Assembly (NCBI GenBank): GCA_012842105.1
Contig: DUTL01000097.1
Coordinates: 1-20,576 of the forward strand
Direction of reading: 5' to 3'
DNA length: 20,576 bases
Source of the DNA: Candidatus Fermentithermobacillaceae bacterium
GTDB lineage: Bacteria > Bacillota > Sulfobacillia > Fermentithermobacillales > Fermentithermobacillaceae
Shown here one piece after another: positions 13,212 to 20,576 of the stretch. Under the pieces are notes generated by a model. That model was not told the origin of the DNA, did not search any database, and worked only from the letters and a program-made list of their open reading frames with translations. The translations under genes were made by a program, and so were the position numbers. Numbering within the stretch: position 1 is the first letter of the stretch; each line of letters begins with the position of its first letter.

Positions 13212-15353
13212 ATGGCAAGTTGGGGGGATTCCGGCCTGAAGTCAACTTCTTCACCGATGGATGCAGCTGAAAATATTAAGCAGTACCTTTCACAAGCCTT
13301 CGAAAGCAAAGGAATAATATCCTCTTTGATTCCCGGCTTTGAAGAAAGGCCCCAGCAGCGGGAGATGGCTCTCTTGGTTTATGATTCTTTGTCCAACAAG
13401 AAGCATCTTCTTGCAGAAGCCGGCACAGGTGTGGGGAAATCCCTTGCCTATCTCCTTCCTATTGCATACTGGTGCCTGGCCACCAAGAAGAGGGCCATAG
13501 TATCAACATATACAGTGAACCTTCAGCAACAGCTGGTCAATAAAGATATCCCTCTGGTTGCAGGTATTTTTGAAGATACACTGGGCACGCTTAACTACGC
13601 ACTGTTCAAGGGGCGGAGCCACTACCTTTGCATGCGCAAATGGAACAGGGTATACGATGAGACACAGAGCAAACTGCAGCTGGTACAGGCAGAAGATGAA
13701 GACAAGAAGTTGCAGCAACTGTCCCGGGTGATTGATGAAGGGGCCTGGAACGGTGACCGTGAAAAACTGCCCTTTTACATATCCGGTTCGCTTTGGAGCG
13801 AGCTATGCTCTGAAAGCAACAGGTGCATGTCAGGGAAATGTCCGTTTCGGGAATCTTGTTTTTACCAAGCACAGCGAAGACATCTTGAAACTTGTCACCT
13901 GATCGTTGTAAACCATGCGCTTTTTGCCGCCGACCTGCGGATATACCAGGACACGGCAGGCAAAACCTCGCTTCTGCCGGGATACGAGGCAGTCATTTTC
14001 GACGAAGCTCATCACCTGGAAGCCGTGTTTAGAGACAGCATGACTTTCAACGTAGGCCATAACCACCTGAAACGCTTATCAGATGATACATCGAGGCTCA
14101 TTTCGCGGAGCCCTCTTTCAAAACGGCTTGATACCCAGGAACGGATACGCATAGAATCAGCGCTTAACCACCTGCTGGGCCTGATGGATTTGGCCCTGGC
14201 AGGCCTGTCTCCTGACTTGCTGTATAAAGAGGCTAAGCGCACAGGCAGCCATAGGCCTCGCACCTATCAATATTCGGGAAGAGACAAGTACAGGTTGCAG
14301 GAACCTGACAGCGTCGATAACAGTATTTCTAAATCTCTTCGTGAGCTTTCAAAATTGATAGCAAATTGGACAGAACTTGATTTATCAGATGAAGAGCGCT
14401 TTGAAGTCAATGCGCTTGCCAGGCGCTATCTGGGAATTGCCCTGGAACTTGATAACATAAATACTCTCAACGGCGACGGCGATTCTTTTGTCTACTGGTC
14501 TGAGGCTGAGGGGCGAGGCAGGCAAAAGCATGTAACTCTCAACGGCGCGCCCCTTGAAGTAGGCTCTTATCTTGCAGAAAACCTGTGGCAGGTAGTGCCT
14601 TCTGCCATTTTGACGTCAGCAACCCTGTCTACCGGCGGCTCATTCGACTACATCCGGCGCCTGTTGGACATAGAGGCAGAAGAAGCGATTATCGGTTCTC
14701 CTTTTGACTACTCAAATCAAACGTGTTTGTGTATACCCCAGGATAACCGTGGCCGGCAACCTAACAGCCCTGTTTTTGACGACTATGTATCTGAAATGAT
14801 TCTCGAAATCGTAGACCTGGCACAGGGAAGGACTTTTGTGCTTTTTACAGCAAGAAGATCACTGCAGGCAGTCAGCGGCAAAGTTAGGGACAGGATAGAA
14901 GAAAAAGGCTACCCTGTTTTGGTTCAGGGGGATATGCCCCGGGGAGCATTGCTCCGGGAATTCAAAACCAGCGGAAATGCAGTGCTCATGGGTTTGGATT
15001 CCTTTTGGGAAGGTGTGGACGTTCCAGGTGATGCCCTCTCATGTGTAGTACTGGCCAAGCTGCCTTTCCCGGTCCCTGAAGACCCTGTTATGCAAGCACG
15101 GGAAACCCTTTGGAAAACCCAGGGGCTCAATCCGTTTACCCATTATTCGTTGCCTGTAGCTACGCTGAAACTCAAACAAGGTTTCGGCCGCCTGATCCGT
15201 TCCAAAACAGACCAGGGGGCAGTCGTAATACTCGATTCACGGATAATCACGAGGGCATACGGCAGAACCATTTTGAAGAGCCTCCCCCCTGCCCGCTTGA
15301 CAACCGACCTTAACGATATTGCCCGGGCCATCCCGCCGCCTAACCGGAACTGA
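13212..15353 (+). CDS. DinG/XPD-type ATP-dependent DNA helicase with Fe-S cluster
   Basis: This is a superfamily 2 helicase of the DinG/YoaA/XPD group, expected to unwind 5'-3' at damaged or structured DNA. With the ATG at 13212 it is 713 residues. It has PGFEERPQQREMA near the N-terminus, Walker A AEAGTGVGKS (68-77), the DEAH box FDEAHHLE (about 263-270), a YLC at Cys140, and Cys205, Cys210 and Cys216. The 5- and 6-residue spacing of these three matches my memory of E. coli DinG, so a 4Fe-4S cluster is likely. The C-terminal motif VI is QGFGRLIRSKTDQGAVVILDSRI. No N-terminal exonuclease domain is present. The frame is open to GTG 13182, but the ATG at 13212 has GGCGGT seven bases upstream; ATG 13257 also fits the family. 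It follows sigI/rsgI on the same strand with an 80-base gap. Confidence 0.9.
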   Translation: MASWGDSGLKSTSSPMDAAENIKQYLSQAFESKGIISSLIPGFEERPQQREMALLVYDSLSNKKHLLAEAGTGVGKSLAYLLPIAYWCLATKKRAIVSTYTVNLQQQLVNKDIPLVAGIFEDTLGTLNYALFKGRSHYLCMRKWNRVYDETQSKLQLVQAEDEDKKLQQLSRVIDEGAWNGDREKLPFYISGSLWSELCSESNRCMSGKCPFRESCFYQAQRRHLETCHLIVVNHALFAADLRIYQDTAGKTSLLPGYEAVIFDEAHHLEAVFRDSMTFNVGHNHLKRLSDDTSRLISRSPLSKRLDTQERIRIESALNHLLGLMDLALAGLSPDLLYKEAKRTGSHRPRTYQYSGRDKYRLQEPDSVDNSISKSLRELSKLIANWTELDLSDEERFEVNALARRYLGIALELDNINTLNGDGDSFVYWSEAEGRGRQKHVTLNGAPLEVGSYLAENLWQVVPSAILTSATLSTGGSFDYIRRLLDIEAEEAIIGSPFDYSNQTCLCIPQDNRGRQPNSPVFDDYVSEMILEIVDLAQGRTFVLFTARRSLQAVSGKVRDRIEEKGYPVLVQGDMPRGALLREFKTSGNAVLMGLDSFWEGVDVPGDALSCVVLAKLPFPVPEDPVMQARETLWKTQGLNPFTHYSLPVATLKLKQGFGRLIRSKTDQGAVVILDSRIITRAYGRTILKSLPPARLTTDLNDIARAIPPPNRN

Positions 15354-15569
15354 AACATCGGGGACGGTCACCTGTCTGCCCGGTTTATCATTGCCTCTCG
15401 GCCCCTTGGAGATGATCCCCTCCCCCATAGGAATCGCGATTGCTGGTTGAGTCCGAGCGCCGGGCGAAGAACCCAAACGGAAGAAAAGAACCATGAACAC
15501 CTGGCTGTAGGCCTCCAAAGCAACCTGCAACAATTCGCCCCGCCGGGTTCCCGCACAGCGTTGCCCTAT
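15354..15569. other. Intergenic region between convergent helicase and aminotransferase genes
   Basis: This 216-base stretch has no convincing gene. It begins with GGGGACGGTCACCTG (15360-15374), which closely resembles GGGACGGTCCACCTG at 6027-6041 in another convergent gap. No hairpin with a T-run was recognised. Confidence 0.35.
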
Positions 15570-16739
15570 CTACGCTCTGTACACTGCTGAAGCAGCCTGC
15601 AACCCTGCGCCTGCAGGAACTTTAGCCCCCATAGACACAAGAATATCCTCGAGCGCAGCAATCAAAGTGAGCACACTGCCCTTTGTCGAATTGGTCCCCA
15701 TCAGGCCTATGCGCCATACTTTGCCCTTGAATACCCCAAGGCCTGAACCAATTTCTATACCAAACTCATCAAGAAGCTTCTTTCTTGCCTTAGCATCTTC
15801 CACTCCTTCAGGGAAGTACACTGTGGTAAGGCTTGGCAAGCGATACTCAGGTTCCACCACAAGCTTCATTTCCATTGCTTCCAGCCCTGCGATCAATGCC
15901 TTCTGGTTGAGCCGGTGCCTTGCCGCCCGTACCTCCCAACCCTCTTCTTTTATGATTCGCAGAGCTTCGTTAAAAGCGTACATCATGTTCACCGGTGCAG
16001 TATGATGGTAGAACCGTTCACCGCCCCAGTACCGGGAAATCATGGATAAATCAAAATACCAGCTCTGGCATTTGGCCTTGCGGTTTTTGATAAACTCAAG
16101 GGCCTTTTCGCCCACAGTGATAGGTGCCAATCCAGGCGGGCAGCTCAAACATTTCTGGGTACCTGAAAACGCAAAATCCAGGCCTAGCCGGTCTACAGGT
16201 ACCTCCATCCCACCCAGAGATGTTACTGCATCAACCACCATTCGCATGCCATTGTTATGGGCTATTTGAGCGATTTCCTCCAACGGCTGAAGCACACCGG
16301 TGGAAGTCTCTGCATGGACAATTCCCACAACTTTTGCATCGGGATTCTCTTTCACTGCTTTTCTGACATCGTCAGGGCTAACAGGCTTCCCCCAGGGTGC
16401 GTGCACCCGGATCACAGTGGCACCAACACGCTGGGTTACATCGGCCATCCGCTCGCCAAACACCCCGGCGATACAGATAATTGCTTTATCTCCGGGTTCC
16501 AGCGAGTTGACTATTGCTGTCTCCATACCTGCTGATCCTGTTCCTGAAATAGGTATGGTAATCTCGTTGCTGGTTCCGAAAACGTACCGCAGCAGTTCAG
16601 TAGTCTCGTCCATAATGGCCACGAAATCCGGGTCAAGGTGGCCCAGGGTCGGCTCTGAAAGCGCCCTCAGTACACGGGGATCTGCATTGCTGGGCCCTGG
16701 CCCCAGTAATAGCTTGGATTTTGGGTTTCTTGCGTTCAT
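15570..16739 (-). CDS. Class V aminotransferase, alanine/serine-glyoxylate type
   Basis: This 389-residue fold-type I PLP enzyme belongs to the AGXT/PucG/serine-glyoxylate aminotransferase group, which uses glyoxylate as amino acceptor and makes glycine. It starts LLLGPGPSNADPRVLRAL and has ISGTGSAGMETA (65-74), VHAETSTG, MVVDAVTSLGG with the PLP-nitrogen Asp170, and the PLP lysine Lys196 in SGTQKCLSCPPGLAP. The C-terminus carries WRIGLMG with the substrate-carboxylate Arg. AAGGAGAT precedes the ATG. It lies 183 bases downstream of the HOGA-like aldolase gene on the same strand, with a hairpin between. The aldolase would supply glyoxylate, which supports a glyoxylate aminotransferase role. 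The preferred amino donor (alanine, serine or ureidoglycine) cannot be read from the sequence, and no purine-degradation genes are nearby. Confidence 0.88.
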   Translation of the reverse strand: MNARNPKSKLLLGPGPSNADPRVLRALSEPTLGHLDPDFVAIMDETTELLRYVFGTSNEITIPISGTGSAGMETAIVNSLEPGDKAIICIAGVFGERMADVTQRVGATVIRVHAPWGKPVSPDDVRKAVKENPDAKVVGIVHAETSTGVLQPLEEIAQIAHNNGMRMVVDAVTSLGGMEVPVDRLGLDFAFSGTQKCLSCPPGLAPITVGEKALEFIKNRKAKCQSWYFDLSMISRYWGGERFYHHTAPVNMMYAFNEALRIIKEEGWEVRAARHRLNQKALIAGLEAMEMKLVVEPEYRLPSLTTVYFPEGVEDAKARKKLLDEFGIEIGSGLGVFKGKVWRIGLMGTNSTKGSVLTLIAALEDILVSMGAKVPAGAGLQAASAVYRA

Positions 16740-16833
16740 GTTCTATGTATCTCCTTTCTTATTGCTTGCGTTTTTGACCTCAACCTGACTGTTAAGATTC
16801 GAGTATGTGCCCTTCACTCATGATCAAAATCTG

Positions 16834-16852
16834 AACCCGGTTTTCCCGGGTT
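16834..16852 (-). terminator. Hairpin between aldolase and aminotransferase genes
   Basis: AACCCGG, a five-base loop and CCGGGTT form a perfect 7-pair stem. On the minus strand it is followed by CAGATTTTGATC, a weak T-rich tail. It may partly end aldolase transcription or set the ratio of the two products; it lies about 70 bases after the aldolase stop. Confidence 0.45.
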
Positions 16853-16922
16853 TCTCTCATCTACCTGTCCTATGGCCTTTGACGTACCGTGTAAGGAGTT
16901 GAACGGCCACACACACACAGTC

Positions 16923-17801
16923 TTACACAAGCCCCAGTTCATTCAAGGTAGCCCTGATATCTTCTTTTTCCCTGTCGCCAATTGGCAACGCCGGCTTTCT
17001 GGGCAGTCCGCCGAAGTACCCTATCATGTCAAGGGCAGCTTTCAGCCCGGCGACACCGTATTTGGCTGTTACAAGTGAGTTAAGTTTGAGAATGCTCTTT
17101 TGTATGGTTCGGGCTTCATCATACTTGCCTTGATTGACCAGTTTGTAGATTTTTACACACAGGTCAGGAGCAACGTTGGCCGATGCCAGAGTGCCGCCTT
17201 TTGCGCCCATTACCAGGGCAGGCATGAGGAAACTGGCAGACCCTGCAAATACAGCAAAGTCCTCGGGGACGTCCCTTAGGATCTCAGATATCTGGACTAT
17301 GTTGCCGCTTGAGTCTTTGATCCCCCTGATATTGGGATGATTGCACAACCTTTTTACCAGAGGAGGAGTCATGTTGAGCCCTGTATTTCCTGGCATATTA
17401 TAAAGAAGGACGGGGATTGGCGAATTATCTGCCACGTCCCGGTAATACTGCTCCAGGGCAGGATCTTTCATACTGGCTTTGAAGTAATGGGGCGAGATGA
17501 TAAGCGCCGCTTGTGCACCTGCATCAGCAGCTTTCTTGGTCAACCTGATAGTAGCCCTCGTGCTTTCACACCCTGTACCGGCAATAATCATCTTATCTCT
17601 GGGAAAATGCTTGCGTGCAAAAGCCCAGAGTTCAACTTTTTCATCTTCATCAACATATGGCTGTTCTCCGTTTGAGCCCAGAACAACGATGCCCGAAAGG
17701 CCTGTGCTTCCCCACCTGGCCAGGTTTTCTTCCAGTTTGCCGTAAGCAATCTCTTCGTCTATAAACGGGGTCGGAACCGGAGCAAAGATGCCTTTGAACA
17801 T
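16923..17801 (-). CDS. DHDPS-family aldolase, 4-hydroxy-2-oxoglutarate aldolase-like
   Basis: This 292-residue class I aldolase belongs to the DapA/NanA superfamily. Lys162 in GIKDSSGN is the Schiff-base lysine and Tyr134 in LLYNMP the catalytic tyrosine. The GTTGE of DapA is replaced by GSNGE (42-46), and the DapA arginine of YNVPGRT is Asn139 (YNMPGNTGLNM), so a lysine-biosynthesis role is unlikely. Several stretches, such as IAGTGCESTRAT, DNSPIPVLLYN, NTGL, FAVFAGSASFLMPA and YGVAGLKAALDMIGYFGG, resemble my memory of mammalian HOGA1, which splits 4-hydroxy-2-oxoglutarate into pyruvate and glyoxylate. The frame opens at GTG 17825, but AAAGGAGAG lies six bases before the ATG at 17799-17801, so that start is chosen. 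The downstream neighbour is a glyoxylate-type aminotransferase. Related substrates (for example 2-keto-3-deoxy sugars) remain possible. Confidence 0.85.
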   Translation of the reverse strand: MFKGIFAPVPTPFIDEEIAYGKLEENLARWGSTGLSGIVVLGSNGEQPYVDEDEKVELWAFARKHFPRDKMIIAGTGCESTRATIRLTKKAADAGAQAALIISPHYFKASMKDPALEQYYRDVADNSPIPVLLYNMPGNTGLNMTPPLVKRLCNHPNIRGIKDSSGNIVQISEILRDVPEDFAVFAGSASFLMPALVMGAKGGTLASANVAPDLCVKIYKLVNQGKYDEARTIQKSILKLNSLVTAKYGVAGLKAALDMIGYFGGLPRKPALPIGDREKEDIRATLNELGLV

Positions 17802-17833
17802 TTGAATCTCTCCTTTCAATGGCACTAATCAAG

Positions 17834-17849
17834 GTATACACCGGTATAC
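17834..17849. promoter_or_regulatory. Paired GTATAC boxes, candidate operator
   Basis: Two palindromic GTATAC boxes (17834-17839 and 17844-17849) are separated by ACCG, 33 bases before the aldolase start. TTGTATAC-like palindromes are typical of FCD-type GntR regulators of organic-acid genes, from general knowledge. No such regulator gene is in the window. Confidence 0.4.
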
Positions 17850-17961
17850 AACCGCGTACCTGCCAATGAGAAAGCACAACTTCAGCACTTTTTCGTTCTT
17901 CGAGCGCACACATCCGTACGCACAATCAAGTATTACACAGACTTATGTTTTACAAGCCCAT

Positions 17962-17981
17962 GTTGCACAGATCCATGCAAC
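17962..17981. repeat. Inverted repeat GTTGCA-N8-TGCAAC
   Basis: A perfect 6+6 base dyad with eight bases between lies about 160 bases upstream of the aldolase start. It may be an operator half-site pair or a small hairpin. Confidence 0.35.
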
Positions 17982-18019
17982 CAAGTCACCGGTAGGCCGG
18001 TCAGCAATGGTGATTTTCG

Positions 18020-18044
18020 CATAGTGAAAACCCTATTCACCATG
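18020..18044. repeat. Imperfect dyad CATaGTGAA-N7-TTCACcATG
   Basis: Sixteen of eighteen arm positions pair symmetrically around a seven-base centre. The length and symmetry fit a dimeric regulator site. It lies between the small membrane-protein gene and the aldolase gene. Confidence 0.4.
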
Positions 18045-18099
18045 TGCAATCATGGAAAGATTCGACATTAGACCAAGAGATCCTTCCGCTTGTCAAATG

Positions 18100-18438
18100 T
18101 CATACGGCAATAAGGCTGACAACGATTGCCACCGCGAATAAGAAAAGTGCGCCGGCCACCCACCACACAGGAACTGCCAGGCGCCTTTCAGATGCGAAAG
18201 AACGGCCAATCACCATAATGGCGCCCCATTCCAGGAGCACAAACCACGCAGAATTCCGGATAGCCTCACCAAAATAGGAACCCAGGAGCATACTTGGGTA
18301 GTAGCCACGGGCGACTGAAACGGCTGCCACAAGCCCATGCATAACGAAGGCGAGGAAGAAGTCCGCCAGGTTAGATCCTGCCTTGGTTAAGCCCGGCGAG
18401 AACACCAGTGCACTCACAGTGCCGGTGCCAAGGCACAC
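18100..18438 (-). CDS. Small hydrophobic membrane protein, unknown function
   Basis: This is a protein of up to 112 residues with three likely membrane segments: about 25-45 (ADFFLAFVMHGLVAAVSVA), about 63-78 (SAWFVLLEWGAIMVIG) and about 89-111 (VPVWWVAGALFLFAVAIVVSLIAV). Charged residues are confined to the loops (ASERR, FGEAIRNS), a pattern expected of a real membrane protein and not of a chance frame. The start is not settled. GTG at 18438 abuts a hairpin, GTG at 18417 and GTG at 18405 are alternatives, and none has a clear ribosome binding site. It follows nrdJ by 44 bases on the same strand, with the hairpin in between. I recognise no family. Confidence 0.55.
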   Translation of the reverse strand: MCLGTGTVSALVFSPGLTKAGSNLADFFLAFVMHGLVAAVSVARGYYPSMLLGSYFGEAIRNSAWFVLLEWGAIMVIGRSFASERRLAVPVWWVAGALFLFAVAIVVSLIAV

Positions 18439-18439
18439 A

Positions 18440-18466
18440 GCAGGGGCGGTTCACTCGCGCCCCTGC
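18440..18466 (-). terminator. Perfect GC-rich hairpin after nrdJ
   Basis: GCAGGGGCG and CGCCCCTGC form a perfect 9-pair stem with a nine-base loop, 17 bases after the nrdJ stop. No T-run follows on the minus strand (TGTGTGCC), so it may be a weak or factor-dependent terminator, or an mRNA-stabilising stem. Confidence 0.5.
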
Positions 18467-18482
18467 ATCAGCCAAACTTATC

Positions 18483-20485
18483 TCAGCATTCACTGTAACC
18501 ACACGCCAGGCACTTCAAGCACCCTTCTACGTGAACCAGGTTCCATGTGCCGCAAGACGGGCACAGGCTGAACTTCTTTCCCGGAAGAAGAGGCAGCTCA
18601 TCCTGATGGGGGTGAGGTTCATCTTCACTCTCCCCTTCCGGCTTTCGTATGTGATTCACATATTCATCAACAAACTGCCCCATTGCATCAGGAACCGAGC
18701 GCACCCTGTTCGGCCCGAACCCTATGCTTCTTGAACCGCCTATGCCCATAAGCTGGTCAGCAATTTCCTGAGGATCCACCCCTGACCGGAGAGCTATCGA
18801 CACCATTCGGGCAATGGCTTCGGTGAAAGCCGCCACATCGCTCCCGGCTTTGCCAATCTGAGCAAACAGCTCAACCGGATGCCCGTCCAGAGTGTTCAAC
18901 GTGAGAAACAGCTTTCCCACGGGGGTTTCCTTGGCTGTGGTAAACCCTTCGAGGGTATCAGGGCGTTCAATTGGCCTGATCCGTCCCCAAACCCCGTTCA
19001 CCCCGCCCCTTTTACCCGGGCCTGAAACGGCTTCATCTTCCCCGTGCTCGTATGCGCCCAATCCCGAAGCGGAATCGCTTACGGAATCAGTCGCGGAGCC
19101 GGCCTTGGCACCTACTGTGAGGACCTGTTCTTCCCGGCTGCCGTCCCTGTAAACAGTAACTCCCTTGCAACCGAGATTGTAGGCCTGGATAAACACGTCC
19201 TTAACGTCTTCCCTTGTGGCCTCGCGGCTGAAGTTTACAGTCTTCGAAACGGCATTATGGGTAAACTTCTGAAACGCCGCCTGCATTTGAATGTGCCACT
19301 CAGGAGTAATCTCATGGGCGGTAACAAAAACACGGCGTACCTCATCAGGCACTTCCGAAACATCATGTACAGTACCATGTTCACCGATTCTCTCCATGAG
19401 CCCGTCGCTGTAAAAGCCCATTGCCCTTGCCACCCGTTCAAACCCCGGGTGTACTTCTACCAGTTTCTTATTGTCAAGCACGTTCCTGGTGAAAGCTATG
19501 CTGAATAGCGGCTCTATTCCCGACGATGCCCCTGCTATGATGCTTATTGTACCGGTTGGGGCGATAGTTGTAGTGGTGGCGTTTCGCACTTCAATGCCTT
19601 TTTCAGCGTAAATGCTCTTTTCCCAGTTGGCAAACACTCCCCGGGCCTTTGCAAGTTCTCTGGATGCCTCAATCGAATGTTTCTCGATAAACTCCATGAC
19701 TCGCTCGGCAAGTGTAACAGCCTCTTGAGAGTTATATGGAATGCCAAGGTCCAGCAGCATATCAGCCCAGCCCATTACTCCCAGGCCAATCTTTCTGTTA
19801 CCGTGGGCCATATCGTCTATTTCCGGCAGGGGGTACTTGTTTGCATCAATCAGATTGTCCAGAAAATGAACTCCGGTCTTCACTGCACCGGCCATACCTT
19901 CCCAGTCTACAAGGCTTTCCGGCTTGATACCGGCTGAGTCTTCCAACTCCCAGATAGATTTTGTGAAAGCACCTAGATTAATGGAACCCAGGCAACATGC
20001 TTCGTATGGAAGCAAAGGCTGTTCGCCACAAGGGTTAGTGCTTTCAATCTCGCCTATCTCAGGCGTAGGGTTGTCCCTGTTCAGGCGATCAAGAAACACG
20101 ATTCCAGGCTCGCCGTTGCGCCACGCCTGGCCAACGATTTTCTCAAACACCTCTCTGGCATTGAGCCTACCGGTAACCTTGCGATTTCTGGGATTGACAA
20201 GTTCATAGTCTTCATCTGCTTCAACCGCTTCCATGAACTTCTCTGTGATGCCAACGGAAATGTTGAAGTTGGTAAGTTCCTTTGTGTCAGTCTTGCAAGT
20301 AATGAATTCTGATATGTCAGAATGGTCTATCCGCAATATCCCCATGTTGGCGCCACGGCGCACCCCGCCTTGCTTTACAGCTTCAGTAGCGGCGTTAAAA
20401 ACCTTCATGAAAGATACAGGCCCTGATGCCACGCCGCCTGTGGAACGTACAACATCGTTCTTAGGCCGCAGCCTGGAAAAACTGA
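18483..20485 (-). CDS. nrdJ: Vitamin B12-dependent (class II) ribonucleotide reductase, 5' end missing
   Basis: This is the C-terminal ~667 codons of the adenosylcobalamin-dependent reductase that makes deoxyribonucleotides without oxygen dependence. Visible blocks are SFSRLRPKNDVVRSTGGVAS, the TEAVKQGGVRRGANMGIL segment, FNISVGITEKFM, ESTNPCGEQPLLPYEAC with the finger-loop active-site Cys, APTGTISIIAGASSGIEPLF, GVTVYRDGSR, and a C-terminal zinc-ribbon-like CPSCGTWNLVHVEGC...CGYSEC. The frame stays consistent with the family up to base 20485, where the sequence enters an inverted copy of itself. A GTG at 20432 would be an internal codon, not the start, since conserved residues lie upstream. 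The N-terminal part lies beyond the break. A region of about 50 residues near the C-terminus (GSATDSVSDSASGLGAYEHGED) is a low-complexity linker. Confidence 0.93.
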
Positions 20486-20576
20486 CATGCAGCGTTAATC
20501 CACCAGTCAGGTGGGGGTACAGGTTTCAGTTTTTCCAGGCTGCGGCCTAAGAACGATGTTGTACGTTCCACAGGCG
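20435..20576. repeat. 51-bp perfect inverted repeat at the window end (fold-back)
   Basis: Bases 20435-20485 and 20526-20576 are exact reverse complements, separated by 40 bases. The second arm runs to the last base of the window, so it may be longer. The repeat lies inside nrdJ sequence and looks like a strand switch at about 20486, most likely an assembly or amplification artefact. Confidence 0.95.
20488..20576 (+). pseudogene. nrdJ: Inverted fragment of nrdJ
   Basis: Read on the plus strand in frame, this stretch encodes AALIHQSGGGTGFSFS and then RLRPKNDVVRSTG. That is the correct NrdJ order and continues the minus-strand gene upstream by about a dozen residues (AALIHQSGGGTGF) before repeating SFSRLRPKNDVVRSTG in the opposite direction. 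It therefore carries genuine upstream nrdJ sequence in flipped orientation, not an independent gene. Confidence 0.85.

Larger units (their letters stand above)
17802..18099. other. Regulatory-looking region upstream of the aldolase gene
   Basis: This ~300-base region has no convincing gene but several dyads: paired GTATAC boxes (17834-17849), GTTGCA-N8-TGCAAC (17962-17981) and CAT-a-GTGAA-N7-TTCAC-c-ATG (18020-18044). I found no promoter with good spacing, but the density of dyads just upstream of an operon suggests operator sites. Confidence 0.4.

Noticed and set aside
15368..15556. Leftward 62-codon frame after the helicase gene
   Set aside because: Short, no ribosome binding site, no recognisable motif, biased Arg/Trp/Gly content typical of chance frames.
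16909..16919. CA microsatellite next to the aldolase stop
   Set aside because: Only about five or six CA units; too short to be a meaningful repeat.
16923..17801. Dihydrodipicolinate synthase (DapA) for lysine biosynthesis
   Set aside because: GTTGE is GSNGE and the substrate-binding Arg after YNVPG is Asn, and no lysine genes are nearby.
20430..20432. GTG as the start of nrdJ
   Set aside because: Conserved NrdJ residues (SFSRLRPKNDVVRSTGG) are encoded upstream in the same frame, so it is an internal codon.

Overview
The window looks like a piece of a chromosome from a low-to-mid GC Bacillota bacterium, probably a Clostridia-like lineage. The support is a SigI/RsgI-type sigma factor and membrane anti-sigma pair, strong GGAGG-type ribosome binding sites with frequent GTG and TTG starts, TTGACA/TATAAT-like promoters, and Firmicutes-style DnaE, MurD and DinG-like proteins. 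A closer placement is not possible from the sequence alone. Both ends are cut inside genes (dnaE on the left, nrdJ on the right), so this is most likely a whole contig. The right end folds back on itself as a 51-bp perfect inverted repeat.

Layout. 1-574 (-): N-terminal part of dnaE. 656-835 (+): small zinc-ribbon protein. 975-3384 (-): nth (endonuclease III with an odd low-complexity N-terminal extension) and murD. 3385-4189: non-coding, dominated by 8.5 copies of a GC-rich 53-bp tandem repeat. 4190-5380 (-): aspartate-type aminotransferase. 5755-5979 (+): orphan AtpZ/AtpI-like membrane protein with a clear promoter. 6067-10368 (-): padR regulator followed by two overlapping ABC exporter half-transporters. 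10900-13131 (+): sigI and an rsgI-like anti-sigma gene, followed by a DinG/XPD-type Fe-S helicase (13212-15353, +). 15570-17801 (-): class V aminotransferase and a HOGA-like aldolase. 18100-18438 (-): small membrane protein. 18483-20485 (-): nrdJ, cut at its 5' end by the terminal inverted repeat.

How the genes work together. The PadR/ABC block is a regulator plus a heterodimeric exporter. The two nucleotide-binding domains carry complementary defects that fall in the same composite ATP site, as expected for an asymmetric exporter. Repeated CAATCGT elements sit next to the ABC promoter. The sigI/rsgI pair is a cell-envelope signalling module, but its RsgI lacks the usual Asn-Pro self-cleavage site and carries an Ala/Lys/Glu 11-residue repeat outside the membrane. 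The aldolase and aminotransferase pair suggests glyoxylate release from 4-hydroxy-2-oxoglutarate followed by transamination to glycine.

No tRNA, rRNA, CRISPR array, insertion sequence or phage gene was recognised. I do not see a clear new defence or mobile system. The most unusual items are the RsgI variant, the 53-bp array, the composite-site asymmetry of the exporter, the HOGA/AGXT-like pair and the terminal fold-back.
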